Part shown: positions 17,746 through 26,441 of the stretch, piece after piece
Layout: each line of letters starts with the position of its first letter
Position numbering within the stretch: position 1 is the stretch's first letter
Source: Ectopseudomonas mendocina
GTDB lineage: Bacteria > Pseudomonadota > Gammaproteobacteria > Pseudomonadales > Pseudomonadaceae
NCBI RefSeq assembly: GCF_016008875.1
Contig: NZ_JADTQG010000026.1
Location: 1-41,540 of the forward strand
DNA: 41,540 nucleotides
Direction: 5' to 3'
Made by a program: the position numbers and the translations under genes
The notes under the pieces: generated by a model
Told to the model about the DNA's origin: nothing
Database searches by the model: none
Seen by the model: only the letters and a program-made list of their open reading frames with translations

Positions 17746-18831
17746 GTGAGCAAGCGAGCTTTTAACTTCTGCGCCGGCCCGGCCGCGCTGCCGACCGCTG
17801 TACTGCAACGCGCCCAGGCCGAGATGCTCGACTGGCAAGGCAAGGGCCTGTCGGTGATGGAGATGAGCCATCGCAGCGACGAGTACGTGGCCATTGCCAG
17901 CCAGGCTGAGCAAGACCTGCGCGATTTGCTCGCTGTGCCCAACGACTACAAGGTGCTGTTCCTGCAGGGCGGTGCCAGCCAGCAGTTCGCCGAAATCCCG
18001 CTGAACCTGCTGCCGGAAGACGGCGTGGCGGATTACGTCGAGACCGGCATCTGGTCGAAGAAGGCCATCGAAGAAGCCCGTCGCTACGGCGCGATCAACG
18101 TCGCCGCCAGCGCCAAGGCGCACGACTATTTCGCCATTCCCGGGCAGAACGACTGGCAGCTGTCGAAAGACGCCGCTTACGTGCACTACTGCAGCAACGA
18201 GACCATCGGCGGTCTGCAGTTCGACTGGGTGCCGCAGGTCGGCGATACCCCGCTGGTAGTAGACATGTCCTCGGACATTCTCTCGCGCTCGCTCGATGTG
18301 TCGCAGTTCGGTCTGATCTACGCTGGCGCGCAGAAGAACATCGGCCCGAGCGGCCTGGTTGTGGTCATCGTGCGTGAAGACCTGCTCGGTCGCGCCCGTT
18401 CCAGCTGCCCGACCATGCTCGACTACAAGATCTCCGCCGACAACGGCTCGATGTACAACACCCCGGCGACCTATTCCTGGTACCTGTCCGGCCTGGTCTT
18501 CCAGTGGCTGAAGGAGCAGGGCGGCGTCGAGGCCATGGAGCGCATCAACCGCGCCAAGAAGGATCTGTTGTACAAGACCATCGACGGCAGCGATTTCTAC
18601 AGCAACCCCATCGCCCATAACGCGCGTTCCTGGATGAACGTGCCGTTCCGCCTGGCTGACGAGAAGCTGGACAAGGCCTTCCTCGCCGGCGCCGATGAGC
18701 GCGGTCTGCTCAACCTCAAGGGCCATCGCTCGGTAGGCGGCATGCGTGCCTCCATCTACAACGCGGTCGGTCTGGATGCGGTCGAGGCGCTGGTGGCCTA
18801 CATGGCCGAGTTCGAGAAGGAGCACGGCTAA
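17746..18831 (+). CDS. serC: Phosphoserine / 4-phosphohydroxythreonine aminotransferase
   Basis: The 361-residue PLP enzyme makes phosphoserine from 3-phosphohydroxypyruvate and also serves pyridoxal phosphate synthesis. PLP Lys197 lies in YAGAQKNIGPSG; SHRSDEY and QGGASQQFAEIP are family signatures. The start is the GTG at 17746 (SKRAFNFCAGP), preceded by a GAGAGA purine tract; an ATG at 17725 would add seven residues not seen in the family. It is the first gene of the aromatic supraoperon and ends one base before the pheA start. Confidence 0.96.
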   Translation: MSKRAFNFCAGPAALPTAVLQRAQAEMLDWQGKGLSVMEMSHRSDEYVAIASQAEQDLRDLLAVPNDYKVLFLQGGASQQFAEIPLNLLPEDGVADYVETGIWSKKAIEEARRYGAINVAASAKAHDYFAIPGQNDWQLSKDAAYVHYCSNETIGGLQFDWVPQVGDTPLVVDMSSDILSRSLDVSQFGLIYAGAQKNIGPSGLVVVIVREDLLGRARSSCPTMLDYKISADNGSMYNTPATYSWYLSGLVFQWLKEQGGVEAMERINRAKKDLLYKTIDGSDFYSNPIAHNARSWMNVPFRLADEKLDKAFLAGADERGLLNLKGHRSVGGMRASIYNAVGLDAVEALVAYMAEFEKEHG

Positions 18832-18832
18832 T

Positions 18833-19927
18833 ATGTCGGAGCAGGAACTGCAGGCGCTGCGTGTGCGCATCGATAATCTCGATGAACGCATTCTCGAGCT
18901 GATCAGCGACCGTGCGCGCTGCGCCGAAGAAGTGGCGCGGGTGAAGATGAAGGAATTGAAGGAAGGCGAATCGCCGGTCTTCTACCGTCCCGAACGCGAA
19001 GCTCAGGTGCTCAAGCGTGTGATGGAACGCAACCGGGGCCCGCTGGGTAACGAGGAAATGGCGCGGCTGTTCCGCGAAATCATGTCCTCCTGCCTGGCAT
19101 TGGAAAATCCGCTCAAGGTCGCGTATCTGGGGCCGGAAGGTACATTCTCCCAGGCAGCGGCGCTCAAACACTTTGGGCACGCCGTGATCAGCACGCCGAT
19201 GGCTGCGATCGACGAGGTGTTTCGCGAAGTCGCCGCTGGCGCGGTGAACTTCGGTGTCGTGCCGGTGGAAAATTCCACCGAGGGTGCGGTCAACCATACT
19301 CTCGACAGCTTCCTCGAGCATGACATGGTCATCTGCGGTGAGGTCGAGCTGCGCATCCACCACCATCTGCTGGTGGGTGAGAGTACCAAGACCGACAACA
19401 TCACCCGCATCTACTCCCACGCCCAGTCTCTGGCCCAGTGCCGCAAGTGGCTGGACGCGCACTACCCGAACGTCGAGCGCGTGGCGGTTTCCAGCAACGC
19501 CGACGCCGCCAAGCGGGTGAAGAGCGAGTGGAACAGTGCGGCCATCGCCGGCGACATGGCCGCCAACCTGTATGGCCTGACCAAGCTGGCCGAGAAGATC
19601 GAGGACCGTCCGGACAACTCCACGCGCTTTCTCATCATCGGCAGCCAGGAAGTGCCGCCGACCGGCGATGACAAGACCTCGATTATCGTCTCCATGCGCA
19701 ACAAGCCGGGCGCGCTGCATGAGCTGTTGGTGCCGTTTCATAACAACGGCATCGACCTGACCCGCATCGAAACCCGCCCGTCGCGCAGCGGCAAGTGGAC
19801 ATATGTGTTTTTCATCGACTTCATCGGCCATCACCGTGATCCGTTGATCAAGGATGTGCTGGAGAAGCTCGCCCAGGAAGCCGTGGCGCTCAAGGTGCTG
19901 GGGTCATATCCGAAGGCGGTGCTGTAA
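18833..19927 (+). CDS. pheA: Bifunctional chorismate mutase / prephenate dehydratase (P-protein)
   Basis: The 364-residue product converts chorismate to prephenate and on to phenylpyruvate. Residues 1-90 form an AroQ chorismate mutase domain (LRVRIDNLDERILELISDRA); about 93-270 a prephenate dehydratase domain starting YLGPEGTFSQAAA with the catalytic NSTRFLIIG motif; the C-terminus is an ACT domain with GALHELL and ETRPSR motifs for phenylalanine feedback inhibition. It directly follows serC and is followed by a REP element before hisC. Confidence 0.96.
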   Translation: MSEQELQALRVRIDNLDERILELISDRARCAEEVARVKMKELKEGESPVFYRPEREAQVLKRVMERNRGPLGNEEMARLFREIMSSCLALENPLKVAYLGPEGTFSQAAALKHFGHAVISTPMAAIDEVFREVAAGAVNFGVVPVENSTEGAVNHTLDSFLEHDMVICGEVELRIHHHLLVGESTKTDNITRIYSHAQSLAQCRKWLDAHYPNVERVAVSSNADAAKRVKSEWNSAAIAGDMAANLYGLTKLAEKIEDRPDNSTRFLIIGSQEVPPTGDDKTSIIVSMRNKPGALHELLVPFHNNGIDLTRIETRPSRSGKWTYVFFIDFIGHHRDPLIKDVLEKLAQEAVALKVLGSYPKAVL

Positions 19928-19939
19928 CTCCGCGTCCCT

Positions 19940-19963
19940 GTAGGAGCGGCTTTAGCCGCGATA
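19940..19963 (+). repeat. REP element inside the aromatic supraoperon
   Basis: The element starts GTAGGAGCGGCTTTAGCCGC, followed by GATA. A decayed second arm (TTCGCTCCTA, 19976-19985) follows. It lies in the 98-base pheA-hisC gap. Confidence 0.75.
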
Positions 19964-20025
19964 TTCGTGACTGAATTCGCTCCTATGAAGCCTGTGGCGC
20001 TCGGTCGAGACAATGAGGTTTTGTA

Positions 20026-21135
20026 ATGAGTTGCGATTTCCTGACCCTGGCCCAGCCGGGCGTGCAAAAGCTGTCCCCCTACGTACCCGGCAAGCCAGTC
20101 GATGAACTGGCCCGCGAGCTGGGGCTCGATCCGGCAGGCATCGTCAAGCTGGCCAGCAACGAGAACCCGCTTGGCCCCAGCGACAAGGTGCTGGCGGCGA
20201 TCCGTGCCGAGCTGGACGAGCTGACCCGCTATCCGGACGGCAACGGTTTCACCCTAAAGACCGCGCTGGCGGCGCGCTATGGTATCGACGCCGCGCAGGT
20301 CACCCTGGGCAACGGCTCCAACGATATCCTTGAGCTGGTCGCCCGTGCCTATCTGGCGCCCGGCCTCAATGCCGTGTTCAGCGATTACGCCTTCGCGGTG
20401 TACCCCATTGCCACCCAGGCAGTCGGTGCTCAGGGCAAGATCGTGCCGGCCAGGGACTACGGTCACGACCTGCAGGCGATGCTCGCGGCCATCGATGACA
20501 ACACGCGCGTGGTTTTCATCGCCAACCCCAATAATCCGACCGGTACCTGGTTCGGCCCGCAGGCGCTGGAAACTTTCCTGGCCAAGGTGCCGGAGTCCGT
20601 GCTGGTGGTGCTGGACGAAGCCTATATCGAGTACGCCGAAGGCGATGACTTGCCGGACGGCCTGGATTATCTGGCGCGCTATCCCAACCTGCTGGTTTCG
20701 CGCACTTTCTCCAAGGCCTATGGCCTGGCTTCGTTGCGTGTGGGTTACGCCATCAGCTCGCCGGCGATCGCCGACGTGCTCAACCGTGTTCGTCAGCCGT
20801 TCAACGTCAACAGTCTCGCTTTGGCCGCAGCCTGCGCGGCGTTGGCCGATGCCGACTACCTTGCCGAGAGTCGTCGCCTCAACGATGCCGGCATGCAGCA
20901 GCTGGAAGAAGGCTTGCGCGCGCTGGGGCTGAGCTGGATTGCATCGAAGGGCAACTTCATCGCCGTCGACTTCGGCCGCGATACCACTGCGATCAACCAG
21001 GCGTTGTTGCGTGAAGGCGTGATCGTGCGGCCGATGGCCGGTTACCGCATGCCCAACTTCCTGCGCGTCTCCATCGGCCTGCCGAAAGAGAACGCGCGCT
21101 TTCTCGAGGCCTTGGCCAAGGTGCTGGCGGCGTGA
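20026..21135 (+). CDS. hisC: Histidinol-phosphate / aromatic aminotransferase (HisC2 type)
   Basis: The 369-residue fold-type I aminotransferase has the PLP Lys230 in SRTFSKAYGLASLRVGY and the NPNNPTG substrate loop (168-174). Placement between pheA and tyrA suggests it mainly acts as the aromatic aminotransferase for phenylpyruvate and hydroxyphenylpyruvate, though the family signature is histidinol-phosphate aminotransferase; a second hisC in the his operon is usual in Pseudomonas. Its stop codon overlaps the GTG start of the next gene. Confidence 0.92.
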   Translation: MSCDFLTLAQPGVQKLSPYVPGKPVDELARELGLDPAGIVKLASNENPLGPSDKVLAAIRAELDELTRYPDGNGFTLKTALAARYGIDAAQVTLGNGSNDILELVARAYLAPGLNAVFSDYAFAVYPIATQAVGAQGKIVPARDYGHDLQAMLAAIDDNTRVVFIANPNNPTGTWFGPQALETFLAKVPESVLVVLDEAYIEYAEGDDLPDGLDYLARYPNLLVSRTFSKAYGLASLRVGYAISSPAIADVLNRVRQPFNVNSLALAAACAALADADYLAESRRLNDAGMQQLEEGLRALGLSWIASKGNFIAVDFGRDTTAINQALLREGVIVRPMAGYRMPNFLRVSIGLPKENARFLEALAKVLAA

Positions 21136-23372
21136 CTGTCACTGCAGTGCAATCGAACGCCCCTAAGATCGGCCGCCTGGTGGTGGTCGGCCTTGGCCTG
21201 ATCGGCGGTTCCTTCGCCAAGGGGCTGCGTGAGCGTGGCCTGTGTCGTGAGGTGGTGGGGGTCGATCTGGACGCCGAGTCGCGTCGCCTGGCCGTGCAGT
21301 TGGGCGTCGTCGATCGCTGCGAAAGCGACCTGGCCGCCGCCTGTCAGGGGGCAGAGGTCATTCAGTTGGCTGTGCCTATCCTGGCCATGGAAAAGGTGCT
21401 CGCTGAACTGGCCAGGCTCGATCTCGGCAATGCCGTGCTGACCGACGTGGGCAGCGCCAAGGGAAATGTCGTGCGCGCTGCGCGCCTGGCGTTTTCCGGC
21501 AAGGCCGTGCGTCTGGTGCCCGGGCATCCCATTGCCGGGTCCGAGCAGAGCGGCGTGGAAGCCGCCAATGCCGAGCTGTTCCGCCGTCACAAGGTGATCC
21601 TGACGCCCTGCGAGCAAAGCGACGAAGCGGCGCTGGCACTGGTCGAAGGCTTGTGGCGTGAGTTGGGCGCGGACGTCGAGTCGATGGACGTGGAGCATCA
21701 CGACCAGGTGCTCGCCGCCACCAGCCATCTGCCGCACTTGCTGGCCTTTACCCTGGTCGACTCGCTGGCCAAACGCAGCGAGAACCTGGAAATTTTCCGC
21801 TATGCCGCTGGTGGTTTCCGCGACTTCACGCGGATCGCCGGCAGTGATCCGGTGATGTGGCACGATATCTTCCTCGCCAACCGCGAGGCGGTGCTGCGCA
21901 CACTGGACACGTTTCGCGACGACCTCGACGCCTTGCGCGACGCGGTCGTCGCCGGGGATGGGCATCAACTGCTGGGCGTGTTCACTCGTGCCCGCGTTGC
22001 CCGCGAACATTTCAGCAAAATTCTGGCCCGCAGGGCCTATGTGGACGCTATGCACTCGACCGATCTGATTTTCCTGGCAAAACCTGGTAGCAGCCTGTCC
22101 GGACGTATCCGCGTACCTGGTGACAAATCCATCTCTCACCGTTCGATCATGCTGGGTTCGCTGGCTGAAGGCACCACCGAGGTCGAAGGTTTCCTTGAAG
22201 GCGAGGATGCCCTGGCCACGCTGCAGGCATTCCGCGACATGGGTGTGGTGATCGAGGGCCCGCATCACGGTCGGGTGACCATTCATGGCGTTGGCCTCAA
22301 TGGTCTCAAGGCGCCGGCCGGCCCGCTGTACATGGGCAACTCCGGTACCTCCATGCGTCTGCTTTCCGGTTTGCTGGCGGCGCAGCCGTTCGACACCACT
22401 CTGACCGGCGATGCCTCGCTGTCCAAGCGTCCGATGAACCGTGTGGCCAGACCGTTGCGGGAAATGGGAGCGGTGATCGAGACCGGCCCGGAAGGTCGCC
22501 CGCCGCTGACCATCAAGGGCGGTCAACGCCTAACCGGCATGGATTACGAAATGCCGATGGCCAGTGCCCAGGTCAAATCATGCCTGCTGCTGGCCGGCCT
22601 GTACGCAGCGGGCCGCACCTCGGTCACCGAGCCGGCGCCGACCCGCGATCACACCGAACGCATGCTGCGCGGCTTCGGTTACCCGGTGAGCGTGGAAGGC
22701 AGCACCGCCAGCGTCGAATCAGGGCACAAGCTCAGCGCCACGCGCATCGAGGTGCCGGCTGATATCTCCTCGGCGGCCTTCTTCCTGGTCGCGGCGAGCA
22801 TCGCCGAAGGCTCCGAGCTGGTGCTGGAGCACGTCGGCATCAACCCGACCCGTACCGGCGTGATCGATATCCTCAAACTGATGGGCGGCGACATCACGCT
22901 GGAAAACCAGCGCGAAGTGGGTGGTGAGCCGGTGGCCGACATTCGCGTGCGTGCGGCCAAGCTCAAGGGTATCGATATTCCAGAAGATCTGGTGCCGCTG
23001 GCCATCGACGAATTCCCGGTGCTGTTCGTGGCTGCAGCCTGCGCCGAGGGTCGCACCGTGCTGCGCGGCGCCGAAGAACTGCGGGTCAAGGAGTCTGACC
23101 GCATCCAGGTCATGGCCGACGGCCTGATTGCGCTGGGCGTCAAGGCCGAGCCGACCCCGGACGGCATCATCATCGAAGGCGGCGCCATGGGTGGCGGCGA
23201 AGTCTGGGCGCATGGCGACCACCGCATCGCCATGTCCTTCACCGTCGCTTCGCTGCGCGCCAGTGCGCCGATTCGCATCCACGATTGCGCCAACGTCGCG
23301 ACGTCCTTCCCCAACTTCCTCGCCCTGGCGGCTGAGGTGGGCATCAATGTCGTCGAAGAGGGCATCGTATGA
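21132..23372 (+). CDS. tyrA-aroA: Fused prephenate dehydrogenase / EPSP synthase (TyrA-AroA)
   Basis: The 746-residue protein joins two enzymes. Residues about 12-300 are TyrA: NAD-binding VVVGLGLIGGSFAKGL and GHPIAGSEQSG. Residues about 310-746 are EPSP synthase: GDKSISHRS, GNSGTSMRL (403-411), SAQVKS, RDHTERM, NPTRTG and RVKESDR. The GDKS, SAQxK, RDHTE and NPTR motifs are those of class II EPSP synthases, but Gly405 is kept where the glyphosate-insensitive CP4 enzyme has Ala. An internal ATG at 22050 marks the junction but has no clear ribosome-binding site. The fusion is known in Pseudomonas. It starts with GTG overlapping the hisC stop, and its own stop overlaps cmk. Confidence 0.95.
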   Translation: MTVTAVQSNAPKIGRLVVVGLGLIGGSFAKGLRERGLCREVVGVDLDAESRRLAVQLGVVDRCESDLAAACQGAEVIQLAVPILAMEKVLAELARLDLGNAVLTDVGSAKGNVVRAARLAFSGKAVRLVPGHPIAGSEQSGVEAANAELFRRHKVILTPCEQSDEAALALVEGLWRELGADVESMDVEHHDQVLAATSHLPHLLAFTLVDSLAKRSENLEIFRYAAGGFRDFTRIAGSDPVMWHDIFLANREAVLRTLDTFRDDLDALRDAVVAGDGHQLLGVFTRARVAREHFSKILARRAYVDAMHSTDLIFLAKPGSSLSGRIRVPGDKSISHRSIMLGSLAEGTTEVEGFLEGEDALATLQAFRDMGVVIEGPHHGRVTIHGVGLNGLKAPAGPLYMGNSGTSMRLLSGLLAAQPFDTTLTGDASLSKRPMNRVARPLREMGAVIETGPEGRPPLTIKGGQRLTGMDYEMPMASAQVKSCLLLAGLYAAGRTSVTEPAPTRDHTERMLRGFGYPVSVEGSTASVESGHKLSATRIEVPADISSAAFFLVAASIAEGSELVLEHVGINPTRTGVIDILKLMGGDITLENQREVGGEPVADIRVRAAKLKGIDIPEDLVPLAIDEFPVLFVAAACAEGRTVLRGAEELRVKESDRIQVMADGLIALGVKAEPTPDGIIIEGGAMGGGEVWAHGDHRIAMSFTVASLRASAPIRIHDCANVATSFPNFLALAAEVGINVVEEGIV

Positions 23373-24034
23373 GTGCCCCGGTAATCACCGTCGACGGCCC
23401 GAGCGGGTCAGGTAAGGGCACGCTTTGCGCGCTGCTGGCCAAGCAGCTGGGCTGGAATCTGCTCGACTCCGGCGCGCTCTATCGTCTGCTGGCCTTTGCG
23501 GCAGGCAACCATGGCATCGACCTGACCAACGAGGAAGCGCTCAAGCAACTGGCCGCTCATCTGGATGTGCAGTTTATCGACAAGCGCATCATTCTCGAGG
23601 GCGAGGAGGTGACCGACGCCATCCGCAACGAGCAGGTGGGTGCGGGTGCCTCCATGGTTGCATCGTTGCCGGCGGTGCGCGAAGCGCTGCTGCAGCGTCA
23701 GCGGGCGTTTCAGGAAATGCCAGGCCTGGTGGCTGATGGGCGGGACATGGGCACCGTGGTGTTCACCGATGCGCCGCTCAAGGTTTTCCTCACTGCCAGT
23801 GCCGAGGAGCGTGCACGCCGCCGCTACCTGCAGTTGAAGGCCAAGGGCGATGATGTTAATCTCGCGAGTCTTCTCGATGAGATACGGGCACGCGACGAGC
23901 GCGACACCCAGCGTGCGGTGGCTCCGTTGAAACCGGCAGCCGAGGCGATCGTGCTGGATTCCACCGAACTTTCCATCGAGCAAGTGCTTGAACGAATTCT
24001 GCGTGAGGTCGCCGATCGCGATCTCGCCGGGTAA
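23369..24034 (+). CDS. cmk: Cytidylate kinase
   Basis: The 221-residue product phosphorylates CMP/dCMP. It has the Walker A motif DGPSGSGKGT (9-18), the RDMGTVVFTDA substrate block and the SAEERARRRYLQL lid region. The ATG overlaps the tyrA-aroA stop by four bases. cmk before rpsA is the standard gamma-proteobacterial arrangement. Confidence 0.96.
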   Translation: MSAPVITVDGPSGSGKGTLCALLAKQLGWNLLDSGALYRLLAFAAGNHGIDLTNEEALKQLAAHLDVQFIDKRIILEGEEVTDAIRNEQVGAGASMVASLPAVREALLQRQRAFQEMPGLVADGRDMGTVVFTDAPLKVFLTASAEERARRRYLQLKAKGDDVNLASLLDEIRARDERDTQRAVAPLKPAAEAIVLDSTELSIEQVLERILREVADRDLAG

Positions 24035-24070
24035 GGACTTTCGGTTGCTTTAAATCGAAGAGTCCGCAAG

Positions 24071-24113
24071 GAGGCATGCGGGAGACCAGTCCCTGTCCCG
24101 CAGGCCTCTTTTT
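24071..24113 (+). terminator. Intrinsic terminator or leader hairpin between cmk and rpsA
   Basis: A stem of GAGGC-AT-GCGGGA (24071-24083) with TCCCGC-A-GGCCTC (24096-24108), one bulge region and a 12-base loop, is followed by T5. It lies 37 bases after cmk and 71 bases before the rpsA start. It could end the supraoperon transcript or take part in autogenous control of S1. Confidence 0.65.
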
Positions 24114-24183
24114 ACTTGAACGAACCCACATGGTCTGGAATGTGGTTTGGGCGAATCCCCGCCCTTGATCAACAGGAATCAAC

Positions 24184-25866
24184 ATGAGCGAAAGCTTTGC
24201 AGAACTATTTGAAGAAAGCCTGAAATCCCTCGACATGCAGCCGGGTGCCATCATCACCGGCATCGTGGTCGACATCGACGGTGACTGGGTTACCGTCCAC
24301 GCCGGTCTGAAGTCCGAGGGCGTCATCCCGCTCGACCAGTTCTTCAACGAACAAGGCGAGCTGACCATCAAGGTCGGTGACGAAGTCCACGTTGCGCTGG
24401 ACGCGGTTGAAGATGGCTTCGGTGAAACCAAGCTGTCCCGCGAGAAAGCCAAGCGCGCTGAATCCTGGCTGGTTCTGGAAGCTGCGTTCAACGCTGAAGA
24501 AGTGGTCAAGGGCGTTATCAACGGTAAGGTCAAAGGCGGCTTCACCGTTGACGTCAACGGCATCCGCGCGTTCCTGCCGGGTTCCCTGGTTGACGTCCGT
24601 CCGGTGCGTGATACCACTCACCTGGAAGGCAAAGAGCTGGAATTCAAGGTCATCAAACTGGACCAGAAGCGCAACAACGTTGTCGTTTCCCGTCGCAGCG
24701 TCCTGGAAGCCGAGAACAGCGCCGAGCGCGAAGCTCTGCTGGAATCCCTGCAGGAAGGCCAGCAAGTCAAAGGTATCGTCAAGAACCTCACCGACTACGG
24801 TGCGTTCGTTGACCTGGGCGGCGTAGACGGCCTGCTGCACATCACCGACATGGCTTGGAAGCGCATCAAGCACCCGTCCGAGATCGTCAACGTTGGCGAC
24901 GAGATCGACGTCAAGGTTCTGAAGTACGACCGCGAGCGCAACCGCGTATCCCTGGGCCTGAAGCAGCTGGGCGAAGACCCATGGGTTGCCATCAAGGCTC
25001 GTTACCCGGAAAACACCCGCGTCATGGCGCGCGTGACCAACCTGACCGACTACGGCTGCTTCGCTGAGCTGGAAGAGGGCGTTGAAGGTCTGGTACACGT
25101 TTCCGAAATGGACTGGACCAACAAGAACATCCACCCGTCGAAAGTCGTCAACGTCGGCGACGAAGTGGAAGTCATGGTTCTGGACATCGACGAAGAGCGT
25201 CGTCGTATCTCCCTGGGTATCAAGCAGTGCAAGACCAACCCGTGGGAAGACTTCTCCGGTCAGTTCAACAAGGGTGACAAGATCTCCGGCACCATCAAGT
25301 CGATCACCGATTTCGGTATCTTCATTGGTCTGGACGGCGGCATCGACGGCCTGGTTCACCTGTCCGACATCTCCTGGAACGAAGCCGGCGAAGAAGCCGT
25401 GCGTCGCTTCAAGAAGGGCGACGAGCTGGAAACCGTCATCCTGTCGGTTGACCCGGAGCGCGAGCGCATCTCCCTGGGCATCAAGCAGCTGGAAGACGAT
25501 CCGTTCAGCAACTACGTCTCCATCAACGACAAGGGCACCATCGTCCGTGGCGTTGTGAAAGAAGTAGACGCCAAAGGTGCCATCATCGACCTGGGCAACG
25601 AAATCGAAGCTACCCTGAAAGCCTCCGAAATCAGCCGTGACCGCGTTGAAGATGCGCGCAACGTCCTGAAGGAAGGCGACGAAGTAGAAGCCAAGATCAT
25701 CAGCGTTGATCGCAAGTCCCGCGTTATCAGCCTGTCCATCAAGTCGAAAGACGTCGAGGACGAGAAGGACGCGATGAAGGAACTGCGTAACAAGCAGGAC
25801 GTTGAAAGCACCGGCCCGACCACCATTGGTGATCTGATCCGTGCTCAGATGGAAAACCAGAACTAA
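24184..25866 (+). CDS. rpsA: 30S ribosomal protein S1
   Basis: The 560-residue protein has six S1 (OB-fold) repeats, e.g. GIVKNLTDYGAFVDLGGVDG for repeat 3 and GTIKSITDFGIFIGLDGGID for repeat 5. It unfolds and docks mRNA on the ribosome; N-terminal SESFAELFEESL is the S2-binding segment. Codon use is the most strongly biased in the window (many GTC/ATC/GAA codons), as expected for high expression. The ribosome-binding site is CAGGAA at 24173-24178. S1 usually represses its own translation through its leader; no details can be proven here. Confidence 0.98.
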   Translation: MSESFAELFEESLKSLDMQPGAIITGIVVDIDGDWVTVHAGLKSEGVIPLDQFFNEQGELTIKVGDEVHVALDAVEDGFGETKLSREKAKRAESWLVLEAAFNAEEVVKGVINGKVKGGFTVDVNGIRAFLPGSLVDVRPVRDTTHLEGKELEFKVIKLDQKRNNVVVSRRSVLEAENSAEREALLESLQEGQQVKGIVKNLTDYGAFVDLGGVDGLLHITDMAWKRIKHPSEIVNVGDEIDVKVLKYDRERNRVSLGLKQLGEDPWVAIKARYPENTRVMARVTNLTDYGCFAELEEGVEGLVHVSEMDWTNKNIHPSKVVNVGDEVEVMVLDIDEERRRISLGIKQCKTNPWEDFSGQFNKGDKISGTIKSITDFGIFIGLDGGIDGLVHLSDISWNEAGEEAVRRFKKGDELETVILSVDPERERISLGIKQLEDDPFSNYVSINDKGTIVRGVVKEVDAKGAIIDLGNEIEATLKASEISRDRVEDARNVLKEGDEVEAKIISVDRKSRVISLSIKSKDVEDEKDAMKELRNKQDVESTGPTTIGDLIRAQMENQN

Positions 25867-25886
25867 GTTCGGGTAATTCATCGAAG

Positions 25887-25916
25887 AAAAGGGCGGCCCT
25901 CGGGCCGCCCTTTTTC
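25887..25916 (+). terminator. Rho-independent terminator of rpsA
   Basis: GGGCGGCC (25891-25898) / GGCCGCCC (25903-25910) with a 4-base CTCG loop, upstream A4 and downstream T5, 20 bases after the stop codon. A textbook strong terminator. Confidence 0.95.
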
Positions 25917-26153
25917 GTTTCTGTATCCCTTCAAGCCACCATCCTCTAAGGGCGCGCACCTTGGAGAATGGCGGTTGCCCAATGATGCCGATGAGTTGGC
26001 TCGAGAGGCTTCGCTTGGAGGCATAAGGCGCCCCTTCGCACAACTAGCCCCGAAACTCGCTAACGCCTTGTTTTTTAGACTGTTCAAAAGCTGACCAGCG
26101 TGCTAAAACCAAACCGTCGAGTCTTCTAGCCGCTTGAAAAAGAAGGGAAAACC

Positions 26154-26441
26154 ATGACCAAGTCGGAGTTGATCGAAAGAATTGTCACTCACCAAGGTCA
26201 GCTGTCCTCCAAGGATGTCGAGCTGGCCATCAAGACCATGCTGGAGCAAATGTCCCAGGCCCTGGCGACAGGGGATCGCATCGAGATTCGTGGGTTTGGC
26301 AGCTTCTCGCTGCACTACCGTGCTCCGCGCGTAGGGCGTAACCCGAAAACCGGTCAGTCGGTTCGTCTGGACGGTAAGTTCGTGCCGCATTTCAAGCCGG
26401 GCAAGGAGCTGCGTGATCGGGTTAATGAGGATGAGGAGTAG
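26154..26441 (+). CDS. ihfB: Integration host factor subunit beta
   Basis: The 95-residue DNA-bending protein has the family arm motif GRNPKTGQSV and the Pro tip, with MTKSELIERI at the N-terminus. It pairs with IhfA to bend DNA at promoters and recombination sites. The gene follows rpsA as in most Pseudomonas, with its own promoter region after the rpsA terminator. In P. aeruginosa it (himD) marks one border of the O-antigen gene cluster. Confidence 0.97.
   Translation: MTKSELIERIVTHQGQLSSKDVELAIKTMLEQMSQALATGDRIEIRGFGSFSLHYRAPRVGRNPKTGQSVRLDGKFVPHFKPGKELRDRVNEDEE

Noticed and set aside
21132..23372. Possible frameshift or assembly join making one gene of tyrA and aroA
   Set aside because: The frame is continuous with normal coding through the linker, and the fusion is an established Pseudomonas feature.
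24205..26043. A 612-codon minus-strand open frame opposite rpsA
   Set aside because: Antisense shadow of the repetitive S1 domains; the repeated VDDF/QAVDA pattern is the complement of the S1 repeats.
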